NCBI GenBank assembly: GCA_029262315.1 | Contig: JAJCZP010000108.1 | Location: 1 to 64,000, forward strand | From: Deltaproteobacteria bacterium | Lineage (GTDB): Bacteria; Desulfobacterota; Binatia; UTPRO1 | DNA: 64,000 bases | Direction: 5' to 3' | Part shown: piece after piece, positions 51,050 to 59,326 of the stretch | Layout of the letters: every line of letters starts with the position of its first letter | How positions within the stretch are numbered: position 1 is the stretch's first letter | Notes under the pieces: model-generated | Database searches by the model: none | Told to the model about the DNA's origin: nothing | The model's input: only the letters and a program-made list of their open reading frames with translations | Translations under genes and position numbers: made by a program

Positions 51050-52972
51050 GTGCTTAAGGTTTACGTGCTCGGCAATCTTCAGGCTCTGGATCCGCGTAAG
51101 GAGCGCTTGTCCCCGCTCGACGCGGCCTTTCTCTATCTCGAGCAGCAGCGACAGCCGATGCACGTCGGGTGTCTGGCGGTCCTCGACGGTTGCGTGCCGT
51201 TCGAGTCGTTCAGAGAGACGCAGGGGCAGCGCCTCGGCCGACTACGTCGCTACCGTCAGCGACCGATTCGACCACCGTTCGATCTGATCTTGCCTATCTG
51301 GGAAGCCGATCCAGCGTTCGATCCCAGCTACCACATTCGGCACGTGAGGCTACCGACGCCCGGGGGCGAGACCGAACTCCATCGGGTTGTCGACGAACTA
51401 TTCGCCGCTCCGTTCGATGCGCGGCGTCCCCTTTGGGAGATCTACTTGATCGACGGCTACGAGGGCGGTCGATCCGCGATGCTGATGAAGGTGCATCACT
51501 GCATGATCGACGGCGTCAGCGGCGCGCAGGTCTTGGAAGTGATGACCGACGCCACGCCGGACGCGTCTACGGCTCCGTCGCCGGTTCGAGGCAACGGTCG
51601 GGGGCATAGCAGCGGATTGGTGTCGTCGAGTGTCTCGACGTTGTCGCGGTGGCAGAGCGCTGCGGCCGCTGCCCCGGCAGACGTTCTCCACTTCGCACGC
51701 AGCGCCCTGGGGGCCGTCGGCGTCGTAGGGGAATTTGCGCGCCAGCCCATCTCGCGTCTTCCGATCAACGGTCCGCTTTCGCACGGCCGGCGAGTCGTCT
51801 GGGCGACCTTTCCCCTCGACGACTTCCTGGCCATGCGCGGGGCCGCCACCTGCAAGGTGAACGACATCGTGCTGACGGTGATCGCCGGCGCCCTGCGGAG
51901 CTACCTGGGGCGCCACGGCGCAACGATCGACGAGCGCGGCGTACGTGCGCTCGTGCCGGTCAGCGTTCGCAGCGCGGGCGAGCACCTCACGCTCGGCAAC
52001 CGGGTGAGCGCGATGATCACCACCCTGCCTCTCGATATCGCGGATCCCCTCGAACGCTTGCAGGCGATCGCCCGTGAAACGCGCGCACTGAAGGACCGCG
52101 GACAGCGGGAAGCGTTCGACTTTTTACTCGCCGCGGCCGGGGTGTTCCCAGCTCCCGTCGGGGCATCGCTGGCGCGCCTCGCCGAATCCTGGCCGGTCGT
52201 GCACACCGTGTGCACGAATGTGCCAGGGTCTCCGCACGTTCGCTACGTCCTGGGGTGCCCCGTGCGCGAGATGCACCCCATCGTCCCCCTGGGCGTCGGC
52301 GTCGGCCTCGGTTTCGCGATCTTGAGCTACGGCGGCACGCTCTCGATCTGCGCGACCGCGGATGCCGGACTCGTCCCTGACGCCGACGCGATTGCAGATG
52401 CCCTCGCGTACTCCGCGGCCGAACTGCGCGCACGTCTCGACGTCGAGCCCGCGAACGCTCCGGCTCCCACGCTTGCTGACCTGACTCCAACGATCGCCGC
52501 TCTGATGACGCGGGATACGGTTACGCTCGAACCCGAAGATCCGGTGTCCTGGGCCTGGGAGACGATGAACCGTCATCGGATCCGTCACCTCCCGGTGATC
52601 GACCACACGAGACGCCTCGTCGGCGTCGTCACGCATCGAGACTTGCTGGCGGCGGCCGACAGCACGCTCTCTTCTCCCGAGGGCTCGGCACGTCCGAGGC
52701 TGCGGCCCTGGGTGCGCGTGGAGGACGTCATGGAGGCCCACGTGAGTACCGTCACGGCTGACGACTCGGCGGCCGAGGCCGGGCGTCGCATGGTCCGCCA
52801 CAAAATTGGTTGTCTCCCCGTCGTCGGAGCTGGCGGGGAACTGAAGGGCATCATCACCGAGGAAGACTTCATGCGCTGGGCGACTGAACACATGGGCGGC
52901 CCTCTCCCGGCGGCGAACGCGCGCAATGCCCATGGCGAAGGAGTGAGCACATGTCGATCGAAACCTACATGA
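51050..52972 (+). CDS. WS/DGAT acyltransferase fused to a CBS pair
   Basis: A 640-residue fusion. Residues about 15-475 are a WS/DGAT acyltransferase (LSPLDAAFLYLEQ; catalytic HHCMIDG at 149-155; CTNVPGSPHVRYVLG; VGLGFAILSYGGTLSI). After an Ala/Pro linker, residues about 485-620 are a CBS pair (LMTRDTVTLEPEDPVSWA... and VMEAHVSTVTADDSAAEA..., ending GIITEEDFMRWA). Frame and composition are continuous, so it is not two genes. GTG 51050 is the longest start; GTG 51065 is equally possible and coincides with the start predicted from a weaker -24/-12 match at 51039-51054. The architecture suggests nucleotide-controlled storage-lipid synthesis. Confidence 0.9.
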   Translation: MLKVYVLGNLQALDPRKERLSPLDAAFLYLEQQRQPMHVGCLAVLDGCVPFESFRETQGQRLGRLRRYRQRPIRPPFDLILPIWEADPAFDPSYHIRHVRLPTPGGETELHRVVDELFAAPFDARRPLWEIYLIDGYEGGRSAMLMKVHHCMIDGVSGAQVLEVMTDATPDASTAPSPVRGNGRGHSSGLVSSSVSTLSRWQSAAAAAPADVLHFARSALGAVGVVGEFARQPISRLPINGPLSHGRRVVWATFPLDDFLAMRGAATCKVNDIVLTVIAGALRSYLGRHGATIDERGVRALVPVSVRSAGEHLTLGNRVSAMITTLPLDIADPLERLQAIARETRALKDRGQREAFDFLLAAAGVFPAPVGASLARLAESWPVVHTVCTNVPGSPHVRYVLGCPVREMHPIVPLGVGVGLGFAILSYGGTLSICATADAGLVPDADAIADALAYSAAELRARLDVEPANAPAPTLADLTPTIAALMTRDTVTLEPEDPVSWAWETMNRHRIRHLPVIDHTRRLVGVVTHRDLLAAADSTLSSPEGSARPRLRPWVRVEDVMEAHVSTVTADDSAAEAGRRMVRHKIGCLPVVGAGGELKGIITEEDFMRWATEHMGGPLPAANARNAHGEGVSTCRSKPT

Positions 52973-53388
52973 CGCACCCAGTACATGGCGTAAAGCCGCT
53001 GGATACGATCCAGCATGCACGTGAGTTGATGGTGCAGCACCGGGTCAACCAACTACCCGTGCTCGTCGATCAGCGACTCGTCGGTATCGTGACCGATCGT
53101 GATCTGCGGGATGCCTTTCCGTCAGTATTCCGGGATGGGAAGCCACCGGGAGCCGATGCCGACCCGAGTCGGATCAGCGTCGAGACCGTGATGACGGCGA
53201 ACGTCCTCACCCTGACGCTCGAAGACTCGATGGCGGATGCCGCACGTCTCATGCGCAGGGAGCGCGTCGGCGCTATTCCCATCGTTGCCGACGGGCGGCT
53301 CGTGGGCATGGTGGCGCGCAGCGACGTCCTGGACGCATACGTAGGATTGGCGCAATTGGCCGCGAGCACGCAGGCCGCCGCCTCGTAG
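52951..53388 (+). CDS. CBS-domain pair protein
   Basis: A 145-residue CBS pair (about 1-55 and 75-130) with TYMTHPVHGVKPLDTIQHA and VMTANVLTLTLEDSMADAA starts and GIVTDRDLRDAF / GMVARSDVLDAYV ends; an inter-CBS stretch is Pro/Asp-rich. It overlaps the end of the WS/DGAT-CBS gene by 22 bases in another frame and has a GAAGGAG ribosome site inside that gene, so it is co-expressed with the lipid synthase. A lone CBS pair next to a CBS-fused enzyme could form a mixed dimer with it. Confidence 0.92.
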   Translation: MSIETYMTHPVHGVKPLDTIQHARELMVQHRVNQLPVLVDQRLVGIVTDRDLRDAFPSVFRDGKPPGADADPSRISVETVMTANVLTLTLEDSMADAARLMRRERVGAIPIVADGRLVGMVARSDVLDAYVGLAQLAASTQAAAS

Positions 53389-53410
53389 ATAGCCGGCGTC
53401 GTGACCTGTC

Positions 53411-53923
53411 GTGCGCGCGACCTCGGATCCGCATATTCGTTCGCTCGCTCGACTCTTCCGTGAGCATCCCGCCTGGCGTGCGGCCGCGCAGCACATCGCG
53501 GAAGGCGCGTCGAGCAAGGTGTTCTTCAGTCATCGGCCCGACGACCACTGGCATCTCGTGCGTCGAGACGGCCAGAGCCTGATCCTGCCCGGCGCGGCGC
53601 ATGATCCCGATCTCGCTTTTCGCTTCACGCCGATCGCGATTCAGCGCCTGGCCGAGGCGCAGGGAGACCTGGCCGACATCGCCGTCGTGCTGTTTGATCT
53701 GATCGCCAACGATGATGAGGACGTACGTATCGGTTTTCGCGTGGTGGCTCCGTTCTGGCGTCTGGCCCGACACGGCTACCTAGGCCTACTCGTGATCGCC
53801 GGACCGAAGCTCGTCGCCTACGGGGTCCGGCACGGCCTACGCACGCTTGCCGACTTGCAACGGCTGATCGCAGCCTCCCAGGCCTCCGCGCCCGCGGAGT
53901 GGGAGCGCGAGGCACCGTCCTAG
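53411..53923 (+). CDS. SCP2-like sterol/lipid-carrier domain protein (tentative)
   Basis: A 170-residue cytoplasmic protein that I only tentatively place. The centre (SKVFFSHRPDDHWHLVRRDGQ, then DPDLAFRFTPIAIQRLAEAQGDLAD) has the strand-strand-helix pattern of SCP2-like lipid-carrier domains. A hydrophobic segment (GYLGLLVIAGPKLVAYGVRHG, about 125-146) follows. It comes 22 bases after a CBS gene in the lipid-synthase unit, which fits a lipid-binding role. GTG start without a strong ribosome site. Confidence 0.5.
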   Translation: MRATSDPHIRSLARLFREHPAWRAAAQHIAEGASSKVFFSHRPDDHWHLVRRDGQSLILPGAAHDPDLAFRFTPIAIQRLAEAQGDLADIAVVLFDLIANDDEDVRIGFRVVAPFWRLARHGYLGLLVIAGPKLVAYGVRHGLRTLADLQRLIAASQASAPAEWEREAPS

Positions 53924-54023
53924 TTTGGCGCTTGGCGTTCCGTGCTTGCAGTCGTTCGTTCATACGGGGACACTCAGGTGGGATGCGAACGGGGATTGGC
54001 CGGTGAATTCAGGGAAGCAGCGA

Positions 54024-54437
54024 ATGCTAGTGATTGCAGTGGCCTTGCTCGCGCTCGGCGCCGGCGCCAACCCCGAGACCGTGACGCTCAAGTATCTCGA
54101 GGGCAAACGCGCGCCGGTCGTATTGCCGCACCAGGCCCACGTGGTCGACTACAAGGGTCCCGGTGGAGCCACCATCGCGTGCCGGGATTGTCACCACACG
54201 CTCACCGCCGACGATGCCGAGGTCAAACCGTGCGTTAGCTGCCATGCCCTACCGAATCAGCCGATGGCGACGCACGGGGGCGTCGAGCCGCCACGATACG
54301 CCGTCGAGAAGAAGCCCGGCGTCTTCGACATCAAGACACTGGTTGCGCACACCCAATGTTTCGAAGGATGCCACAAGCAGCTCCCCGCTCGCCAAGCCAA
54401 AGCGTTGAAGAAGTGCGCGGCGTGCCATCCCAAGTAG
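54024..54437 (+). CDS. c3-like tetraheme cytochrome with one CX3CH site
   Basis: A 137-residue periplasmic cytochrome. A short signal peptide (MLVIAVALLALGAGA) precedes four heme sites: CRDCH, CVSCH, CFEGCH and CAACH. The third has three residues between the cysteines (CX3CH), rarer than CXXCH. Extra His residues in DYKG...CHHTL and LPHQAHVV are probable distal ligands, as in class III (c3/c7) cytochromes. ATG 54024 was chosen for its AGGGAAG ribosome site; a GTG lies 21 bases upstream. It could shuttle electrons between NQR, quinone oxidase and the Mtr-like conduit, by analogy only. Confidence 0.85.
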   Translation: MLVIAVALLALGAGANPETVTLKYLEGKRAPVVLPHQAHVVDYKGPGGATIACRDCHHTLTADDAEVKPCVSCHALPNQPMATHGGVEPPRYAVEKKPGVFDIKTLVAHTQCFEGCHKQLPARQAKALKKCAACHPK

Positions 54438-54443
54438 CCACGT

Positions 54444-54465
54444 AGCACCGACCCGATGTCGTGCT
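54444..54465. terminator. hairpin between convergent cytochrome and apbE genes
   Basis: AGCACCGAC and GTCGTGCT pair (one bulged C) around a CCGAT loop, seven bases after the cytochrome stop and touching the apbE stop. No T-run. Candidate bidirectional terminator. Confidence 0.4.
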
Positions 54466-55484
54466 CACCGTGCACGCGGATCCGTCGTTCTCACGCGCTC
54501 CAACAATGTCGCGGCGCCCCGCACCTCGAAGGTGCCATCTAGGGTGATCATCGCCGCCAGGTCCTCGCGCGCCTGCGCGAGCGCCAGTCCCTTTCGTGGG
54601 CCGGCCACAAACACCGCGGTCGCGTAGGCGTCGGCAAGCATACAGCTCGAGGCGCGCACCGTGACCGATGCCAGACCACGAGCAGGGAGGCCGGTCCCGG
54701 GGTCCAACAGATGATGGTAGCGCTTGCCGTCCCTGATGAAGAAGCGCTCGTAGTTGCCGCTCGTGGCCAGGGCCTCGTCTTCGATCTCGATACTCCCGTA
54801 CAGGTTGTCGCCGCGTGGATCCCTAATGCCCACGCGCCACCGCTCTTTCCCGTTGCGTCCCGAGGCGTACACGTCACCACCGGCTTCGATGAGGTGGTCT
54901 CGATAGCCCGACCCACGCAGGCTCGCACTCGCGCGGTCGATCGCGTACCCCTTGGCGATCCCCCCCAGCGCAAGCTTCATCCCCTCGCGAGCCAGGCGCA
55001 CGGTTCGCGCCTGGGCATCCAGTTCCACCCATCGGTAGTTGATCAGCGCGACGCGCTCCGCGAGCTCGGCGGCGGTGGGGATCCGCGCATCCTGCCACCG
55101 GAAATCCCAGGCGCCCCACAGCGCGCCGATCGTCACGTCGAAGGAGCCACCAGAATCCACAGACACACGCTGGGCGACTCGGAGGACGTCGAAGACGTCG
55201 GGCCCCACGCTGACGGCCTGTCCCCCAGCCTGCGCGTTGATCCTGGCGACGTCCGTGCCGGGTTTCCACTCCGACAGCGCCGCCTCCACACGCGCGATCT
55301 CGCCAAAGGCACCGTCGATCGCGCGCAGTACCTCTGACGTCCGAGGCGCGGTTACAGTGATGGTGACCCATGTCGCCATGTGCTCCTGGCGACGTACGAC
55401 ACTGGCAAAGTCGCCCCACGCCGGCGCATCGGCGAGCGTAAGGGCGACCAGCAGCATCAACGACGCTTGTGCTCGGGTACCCAT
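54465..55484 (-). CDS. apbE: FAD:protein FMN transferase ApbE
   Basis: A 339-residue periplasmic flavin transferase that attaches FMN from FAD to Thr in S/TGAT motifs of NqrB, NqrC and RnfG-type proteins. A signal peptide (residues 1-24, ending APAWG) is present. Family motifs are WVTITV, GGSFDVTIGAL, LALGGIAKGYAIDRA, EAGGDVYASG and the FAD/Mg region LLDPGTGLPARGLASVTV. Overlaps the CBS gene upstream by 28 bases and closes the nqr operon, which supplies its substrate NqrC (TGAT, Thr237). Start ATG 55484 gives the full signal peptide. Confidence 0.93.
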   Translation of the reverse strand: MGTRAQASLMLLVALTLADAPAWGDFASVVRRQEHMATWVTITVTAPRTSEVLRAIDGAFGEIARVEAALSEWKPGTDVARINAQAGGQAVSVGPDVFDVLRVAQRVSVDSGGSFDVTIGALWGAWDFRWQDARIPTAAELAERVALINYRWVELDAQARTVRLAREGMKLALGGIAKGYAIDRASASLRGSGYRDHLIEAGGDVYASGRNGKERWRVGIRDPRGDNLYGSIEIEDEALATSGNYERFFIRDGKRYHHLLDPGTGLPARGLASVTVRASSCMLADAYATAVFVAGPRKGLALAQAREDLAAMITLDGTFEVRGAATLLERVRTTDPRAR

Positions 55485-55870
55485 TGATCGACGAGGGCTT
55501 GCAGCACGTCGGTACGGCAGATCAGCCCCACGAGCTGCCCATCGCGCAGGACTGGAAAACGTCGGTACGGGCCGGCCAGGAATTTCTCGATCGCTTCGAT
55601 CAGGGTGGCATCGGGATGCAGGGTCTCCACATCTTTCGTCATGTACTCGGCGACCGTGCCGCCCCAGTCGCGATGATAGCTCGCGTTGAAGGCGACCCGC
55701 AGACAATCCTTCTTGGAGAGCACGCCCACCAGCCGCGCCCGATCGTCTACGACAGGCGCACCCGAGATGTGCTCGGCGAGCAACACCCCCATGGCCTTGT
55801 TGATCTCCATGTCCGCCGTCAGTGTGACGAGATCGGTCGCCATGCAATCGGCGACGGTCGGTGTCTCCAT
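55457..55870 (-). CDS. CBS-domain pair protein inside the nqr operon
   Basis: A 137-residue CBS pair (about 1-60 and 73-130) with DCMATDLVTLTADMEINKA and YMTKDVETLHPDATLIEA starts and GVLSKKDCLRVAF / GLICRTDVLQALV ends. The ATG is the base next to the nqrM stop and it overlaps apbE by 28 bases, so it is certainly co-transcribed with both. A CBS protein between nqrM and apbE is not part of usual nqr operons; regulation of the pump by adenylate charge is an inference. Confidence 0.92.
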   Translation of the reverse strand: METPTVADCMATDLVTLTADMEINKAMGVLLAEHISGAPVVDDRARLVGVLSKKDCLRVAFNASYHRDWGGTVAEYMTKDVETLHPDATLIEAIEKFLAGPYRRFPVLRDGQLVGLICRTDVLQALVDQWVPEHKRR

Positions 55871-56032
55871 CTATCCGTGCTCCTTGCAGGGCTTGGGGCA
55901 GGCCTCACAGGCCCCCAAGACCGCCAGCCCGCCGCACGTACCCCGAAGGGGGGCACGCCCGAACAACACCCCGATGCTCAGGCCGCCCACGGAGAGCAGC
56001 ACGATGATGAGCGCGAAAAAAACCGTCGTCAT
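55871..56032 (-). CDS. nqrM: NqrM, NQR maturation factor
   Basis: A 53-residue membrane protein required to assemble the iron centre between NqrD and NqrE. An N-terminal TM helix (about 4-25) is followed by the four conserved cysteines Cys33, Cys42, Cys45 and Cys49 (CGGLAVLGACEACPKPC). An AGGAGGAAGG ribosome site precedes the ATG, 18 bases after nqrF. Size and cysteine pattern match the family well. Confidence 0.92.
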   Translation of the reverse strand: MTTVFFALIIVLLSVGGLSIGVLFGRAPLRGTCGGLAVLGACEACPKPCKEHG

Positions 56033-56050
56033 GTCCTTCCTCCTGATCTT

Positions 56051-57268
56051 CTAGTTGCCAAAGTCATCGAAGTAGATCTGCTCGCGCTCCACACCAAGAT
56101 CATCCAACATGGCCAGCACGGCCTTGGCCATCAACGGGGGCCCGCAGAGGTAGTACTCGCAGTCTTCCGGAGCAGGGTGATCGTCGAGGTGCTGTGCCAG
56201 CACGACTTCGTGGATGAACCCCGTGGCCCCCTCCCATCCGTCCTCGGGCTTTGGCTCGGACAGGGCGACCGTCCAGCTGAAGTTCTCGTGCCGGCGCTGC
56301 AGCGCGTCGAACTCCTCGATGTAGAAGAGCTCTACTCGGCTACGGGCACCGTACCAGTACGTCATTTTTCGTCGTGTGCCGACGCTTTCGAGTTGCTCGT
56401 GAACGATCGCCCGCAGCGGCGCCATGCCGGCCCCGCCTCCGATCAGCACCATCTCGCGCTCCGTCGGCTGCACGTGAAACGTCCCGAACGGTCCCGATGC
56501 CGTTACTGCGTCGCCAACATGCAGGCTGAACAAGAAGGATGAAACGACGCCGGGGGGTGCACTGCTTCCGGGCGGCGGCAGGGCCAGGCGAACGTCGAGC
56601 ACAAGGGCTCCTTCGTCCGCGGGGCGGTTGGCCAAAGAGTAGGCGCGGGTCGTCGGCGTTGGATTGTCGATCGCCAACTCCCGCAATCCGTAGCGCTGCC
56701 AGACGGCTTCGTGCTCGGGGGACACCTCAAAGCTCGCGAATGACGCGGCGTACGGTGGCGCCGCGATTTCCACGAAGGCCCCGGCGCGAAAGGTCATCTC
56801 GGCGTCTGGTGGAAGCTCGAGCACGAGCTCTCGAATGAACGGCGCGACAGTATACGCCGAACGAATCACGCATTCCCAGGACGCCACTCCGAACAACTCT
56901 TCGGGCACGCGCACCGCCAGCGCACTGTGGACGGACACCTGGCACGCCAGCCGACAGCCCGCTCTGGCTTCCGCGTGCGTGATACGCGAGCGCTCGATGG
57001 GCGCCAGCTCGCCACCGCCGCCGGGGATCGTCACGCGACAGAGCCCGCACGTGCCCGCGCCACCACAGGCCGAAGGCACGCGTATCCCGCCGTCGTTCAG
57101 TACCGCCAGCAGCTTCTGACCGACCTCGGCTGGTAGCGCAGTGTCATCGTTGACCGTCACCGTGACGGACCCCTGCGGCCGCAACACGCGGCGCGCACCT
57201 CGCACGAGCAACACCAGCACGATGACGATGCTGGTAAACAGCACGCTCCCCGACACGATAGCGGTCAC
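56051..57268 (-). CDS. nqrF: NQR subunit F, NADH-oxidising flavoprotein
   Basis: A 405-residue subunit that takes electrons from NADH. A TM helix (about 5-25) precedes a [2Fe-2S] domain (Cys residues in [11 protein letters not shown] and CRLAC), an FAD domain with RAYSLAN (family RxYS) and an NADH domain with [10 protein letters not shown] and YLCGPPLM; it ends in the usual aromatic-rich tail YFDDFGN. The GTG start at 57268 overlaps the nqrE stop (GTGA) and gives the normal N-terminus; a longer frame upstream lies inside nqrE and is not real. Confidence 0.96.
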   Translation of the reverse strand: MTAIVSGSVLFTSIVIVLVLLVRGARRVLRPQGSVTVTVNDDTALPAEVGQKLLAVLNDGGIRVPSACGGAGTCGLCRVTIPGGGGELAPIERSRITHAEARAGCRLACQVSVHSALAVRVPEELFGVASWECVIRSAYTVAPFIRELVLELPPDAEMTFRAGAFVEIAAPPYAASFASFEVSPEHEAVWQRYGLRELAIDNPTPTTRAYSLANRPADEGALVLDVRLALPPPGSSAPPGVVSSFLFSLHVGDAVTASGPFGTFHVQPTEREMVLIGGGAGMAPLRAIVHEQLESVGTRRKMTYWYGARSRVELFYIEEFDALQRRHENFSWTVALSEPKPEDGWEGATGFIHEVVLAQHLDDHPAPEDCEYYLCGPPLMAKAVLAMLDDLGVEREQIYFDDFGN

Positions 57269-57867
57269 GGCAATGCGATCCCTGCGAACGCCGCGAATCC
57301 CAATGACATGAGCCCTGCCAGGATGAACGACATGCCCAGCCCTTGCAGGCCCCCTGGGATGTCGGCGTAGCGAATGCGCTCGCGGATTGCGGCCAGGGCG
57401 ATCACCGCCAGGGCCCAGCCCGCACCGGTCCCCGCGCCGTACACCACGCTCTGTCCGAACGTGTAGTTGCGCTCCACCATGAACAGGCTGCCGCCTAGCA
57501 CGGCGCAGTTGACGGTGATCAGCGGCAGGAAGATTCCCAGTGCGCGATGCAGGCGCGGCACGTACGACTCGAGGAGCATCTCGAGGATCTGCACCATAGC
57601 CGCGATTACACCGATGAAGCTGATGAGCTTGAGGAACCGAAGATCGAGGTCTGGAAGCCCGGCCCACGCCCACGCCCCCTGGTCGAGCAGATGCGTGTAG
57701 ATCAGATTGTTCACGGGCACGGTCAGCGCTTGCACGACGATGACGGCTGCTCCAAGCCCCAAGGCCGTATCGACGCGATTGGACACCGCGAGGAACGTGC
57801 ACATACCCAGGAAGAGCGACAGCGCGAGGTTCTCCGCGAACGCGGCCTGCAGGAAGAGTTCGATCAT
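57265..57867 (-). CDS. nqrE: NQR subunit E
   Basis: A 200-residue integral membrane subunit with six TM helices. The conserved cysteine in GMCTFLAVS (Cys23) and the second in [10 protein letters not shown], which with NqrD cysteines hold the membrane iron centre, are both present. ATG 57867 overlaps the nqrD stop by four bases. It forms the Na+ channel core with NqrB and NqrD. Confidence 0.95.
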   Translation of the reverse strand: MIELFLQAAFAENLALSLFLGMCTFLAVSNRVDTALGLGAAVIVVQALTVPVNNLIYTHLLDQGAWAWAGLPDLDLRFLKLISFIGVIAAMVQILEMLLESYVPRLHRALGIFLPLITVNCAVLGGSLFMVERNYTFGQSVVYGAGTGAGWALAVIALAAIRERIRYADIPGGLQGLGMSFILAGLMSLGFAAFAGIALP

Positions 57868-58523
57868 CGCTCTTCCCGACGTCCGCCGGTCCGCAGGACG
57901 AATTCGGTCGCCTCGATCTGCTCGGGTCGCCGGCTCCGCACCGCCCACACGATCAAGCCCAGCAGGAAGAACGCGCTCGAGGGCAGGAGCATCAGATCGA
58001 GAGGCCGATACCACCCGCCGTTTCCCGCGGCCGGTAGCACCGTCAACCCGAGTAGGGTTCCCGCACCGAGCAGCTCGCGGGTCGCCGCCACGGCGGCCAG
58101 GATGGCGCTGTACCCCAGGCCGTTGCCGAGGCCGTCGAGAAAGCTGGGCCAGGGTGGATTCTGCATCGCGAACGCCTCGGCCCGTCCCAAGACGATGCAG
58201 TTGGTGATGATCAGGCCCACGAACACCGACAGGCGCTTGCTCATGCCGAATGCGTAGGCCTGCAGCACCTGGTCGACGACGATCACGAGGGAGGCGATGA
58301 TCGTGATCTGCAGAATCAAGCGGATGGAGCGGGGAAGGTGGTGACGGATCGCACTGATGAGTGCGTTGGACGTGGCCAGCACCACCGTGAGCGCGACGCA
58401 CATCACGAGGGCGGTCGAGAGCGACGTGGTTACCGCCAAGGCCGAGCAGATGCCGAGGATCTGCATCGTGATGGGGTTGTTGCCGACGATCGGCTCGGTG
58501 AGGTGGCGCAGGTTGCCCGACAT
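57864..58523 (-). CDS. nqrD: NQR subunit D
   Basis: A 219-residue membrane subunit with six TM helices. The two iron-ligating cysteines are in [10 protein letters not shown] (Cys26) and [15 protein letters not shown]. The ATG shares one base with the nqrC stop. A hydrophilic tail of about 25 residues ends the protein. Family match is clear. Confidence 0.95.
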   Translation of the reverse strand: MSGNLRHLTEPIVGNNPITMQILGICSALAVTTSLSTALVMCVALTVVLATSNALISAIRHHLPRSIRLILQITIIASLVIVVDQVLQAYAFGMSKRLSVFVGLIITNCIVLGRAEAFAMQNPPWPSFLDGLGNGLGYSAILAAVAATRELLGAGTLLGLTVLPAAGNGGWYRPLDLMLLPSSAFFLLGLIVWAVRSRRPEQIEATEFVLRTGGRREER

Positions 58524-59326
58524 CACGACACGCCCCTCAGTCGCACCAGGAGCGGACCGAACCCGTGCGGCCCCAGCCAGTAGCGCAGCAGATGCGTCAC
58601 CCCCAGGCTGGTCCGGGTCGCTCCCGTGATTCCATCCACTCGATGCGGTCCCTGTCCCGCCCCCTCGGCAACCGCGATCGCCACGTCCCCCTCCGCGTCG
58701 AAGACGCGTTTTCCAGACCACAGGGCCTGCCACTTCGGTTCGGTAACGCGGGTGCCGACTCCAGGGGTTTCCTTCTGCTCGTAGAAGGTGAGGGCAGCAA
58801 TCGTATTCAGATCCCCTTCGAGGGCGAGGTAGCCGCGGAGCACCGATTGATAGCCCTTGCCGTAGACCGGGAGCACCACGGAGGCGAGCCTCTCGTCGTC
58901 GCGAATCAGATAGACGGTCGCGAACTTGGCGCGCCGGCCCAGTCTGGCCACGTCGAGTTCGGGGGGGATGGCGATGCTCGTCTGCTCATTTTCCGCGGCC
59001 CGGCGGGCGTCATAGGCGGTCGGATCCTGATCGGGGGCTAAGGCACCCGAAGCAAGGTCGACGACGCTCACCTCCAGCGCCTCGGCGCCGACTCCTTGCA
59101 ACAACTGTCCGATGCCGGGAGCCCCGCGCAGCATCTGCATCATGCGTGCACTGTTCTCCGCTTGCAGGTTCGCGTCCTGCCTGGGCTTCAGTAGTACCGC
59201 GCTCGCCGACACGACCACCGCACAGATCGCGGACACGAGGAGCGCCATACCGAACGTCTTCTCGGGGCTCTCGTTCGGCAGGGACAGGAACCGTCGCCAC
59301 CATGACGGTACGGGAATGCTAGGCAT
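58523..59326 (-). CDS. nqrC: NQR subunit C, FMN-carrying
   Basis: A 267-residue subunit with one N-terminal TM helix (about 25-46) and a periplasmic FMN domain. The flavinylation motif TGAT is at 234-237 in [11 protein letters not shown], so Thr237 should carry covalent FMN put there by ApbE. Typical blocks [17 protein letters not shown] and [14 protein letters not shown] are present. Overlaps the end of nqrAB by eight bases. Confidence 0.95.
   Translation of the reverse strand: MPSIPVPSWWRRFLSLPNESPEKTFGMALLVSAICAVVVSASAVLLKPRQDANLQAENSARMMQMLRGAPGIGQLLQGVGAEALEVSVVDLASGALAPDQDPTAYDARRAAENEQTSIAIPPELDVARLGRRAKFATVYLIRDDERLASVVLPVYGKGYQSVLRGYLALEGDLNTIAALTFYEQKETPGVGTRVTEPKWQALWSGKRVFDAEGDVAIAVAEGAGQGPHRVDGITGATRTSLGVTHLLRYWLGPHGFGPLLVRLRGVS

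Noticed and set aside
51039-51054. -24/-12 match before the WS/DGAT-CBS gene
   Set aside because: GG-N10-GC spacing is right, but only 8 of 12 consensus positions match and it would start transcription inside the longest frame; kept only as a comment on start choice.
53931-53970. TTGGC...TTGCA stretch upstream of the c3-like cytochrome
   Set aside because: Resembles a sigma-54 promoter but the GG to GC spacing is 12 instead of 10 bases.
56051-57802. long N-terminal extension of nqrF to 583 codons
   Set aside because: The extra 178 codons lie inside nqrE; the GTG at 57268 gives the normal NqrF N-terminus and couples to nqrE.
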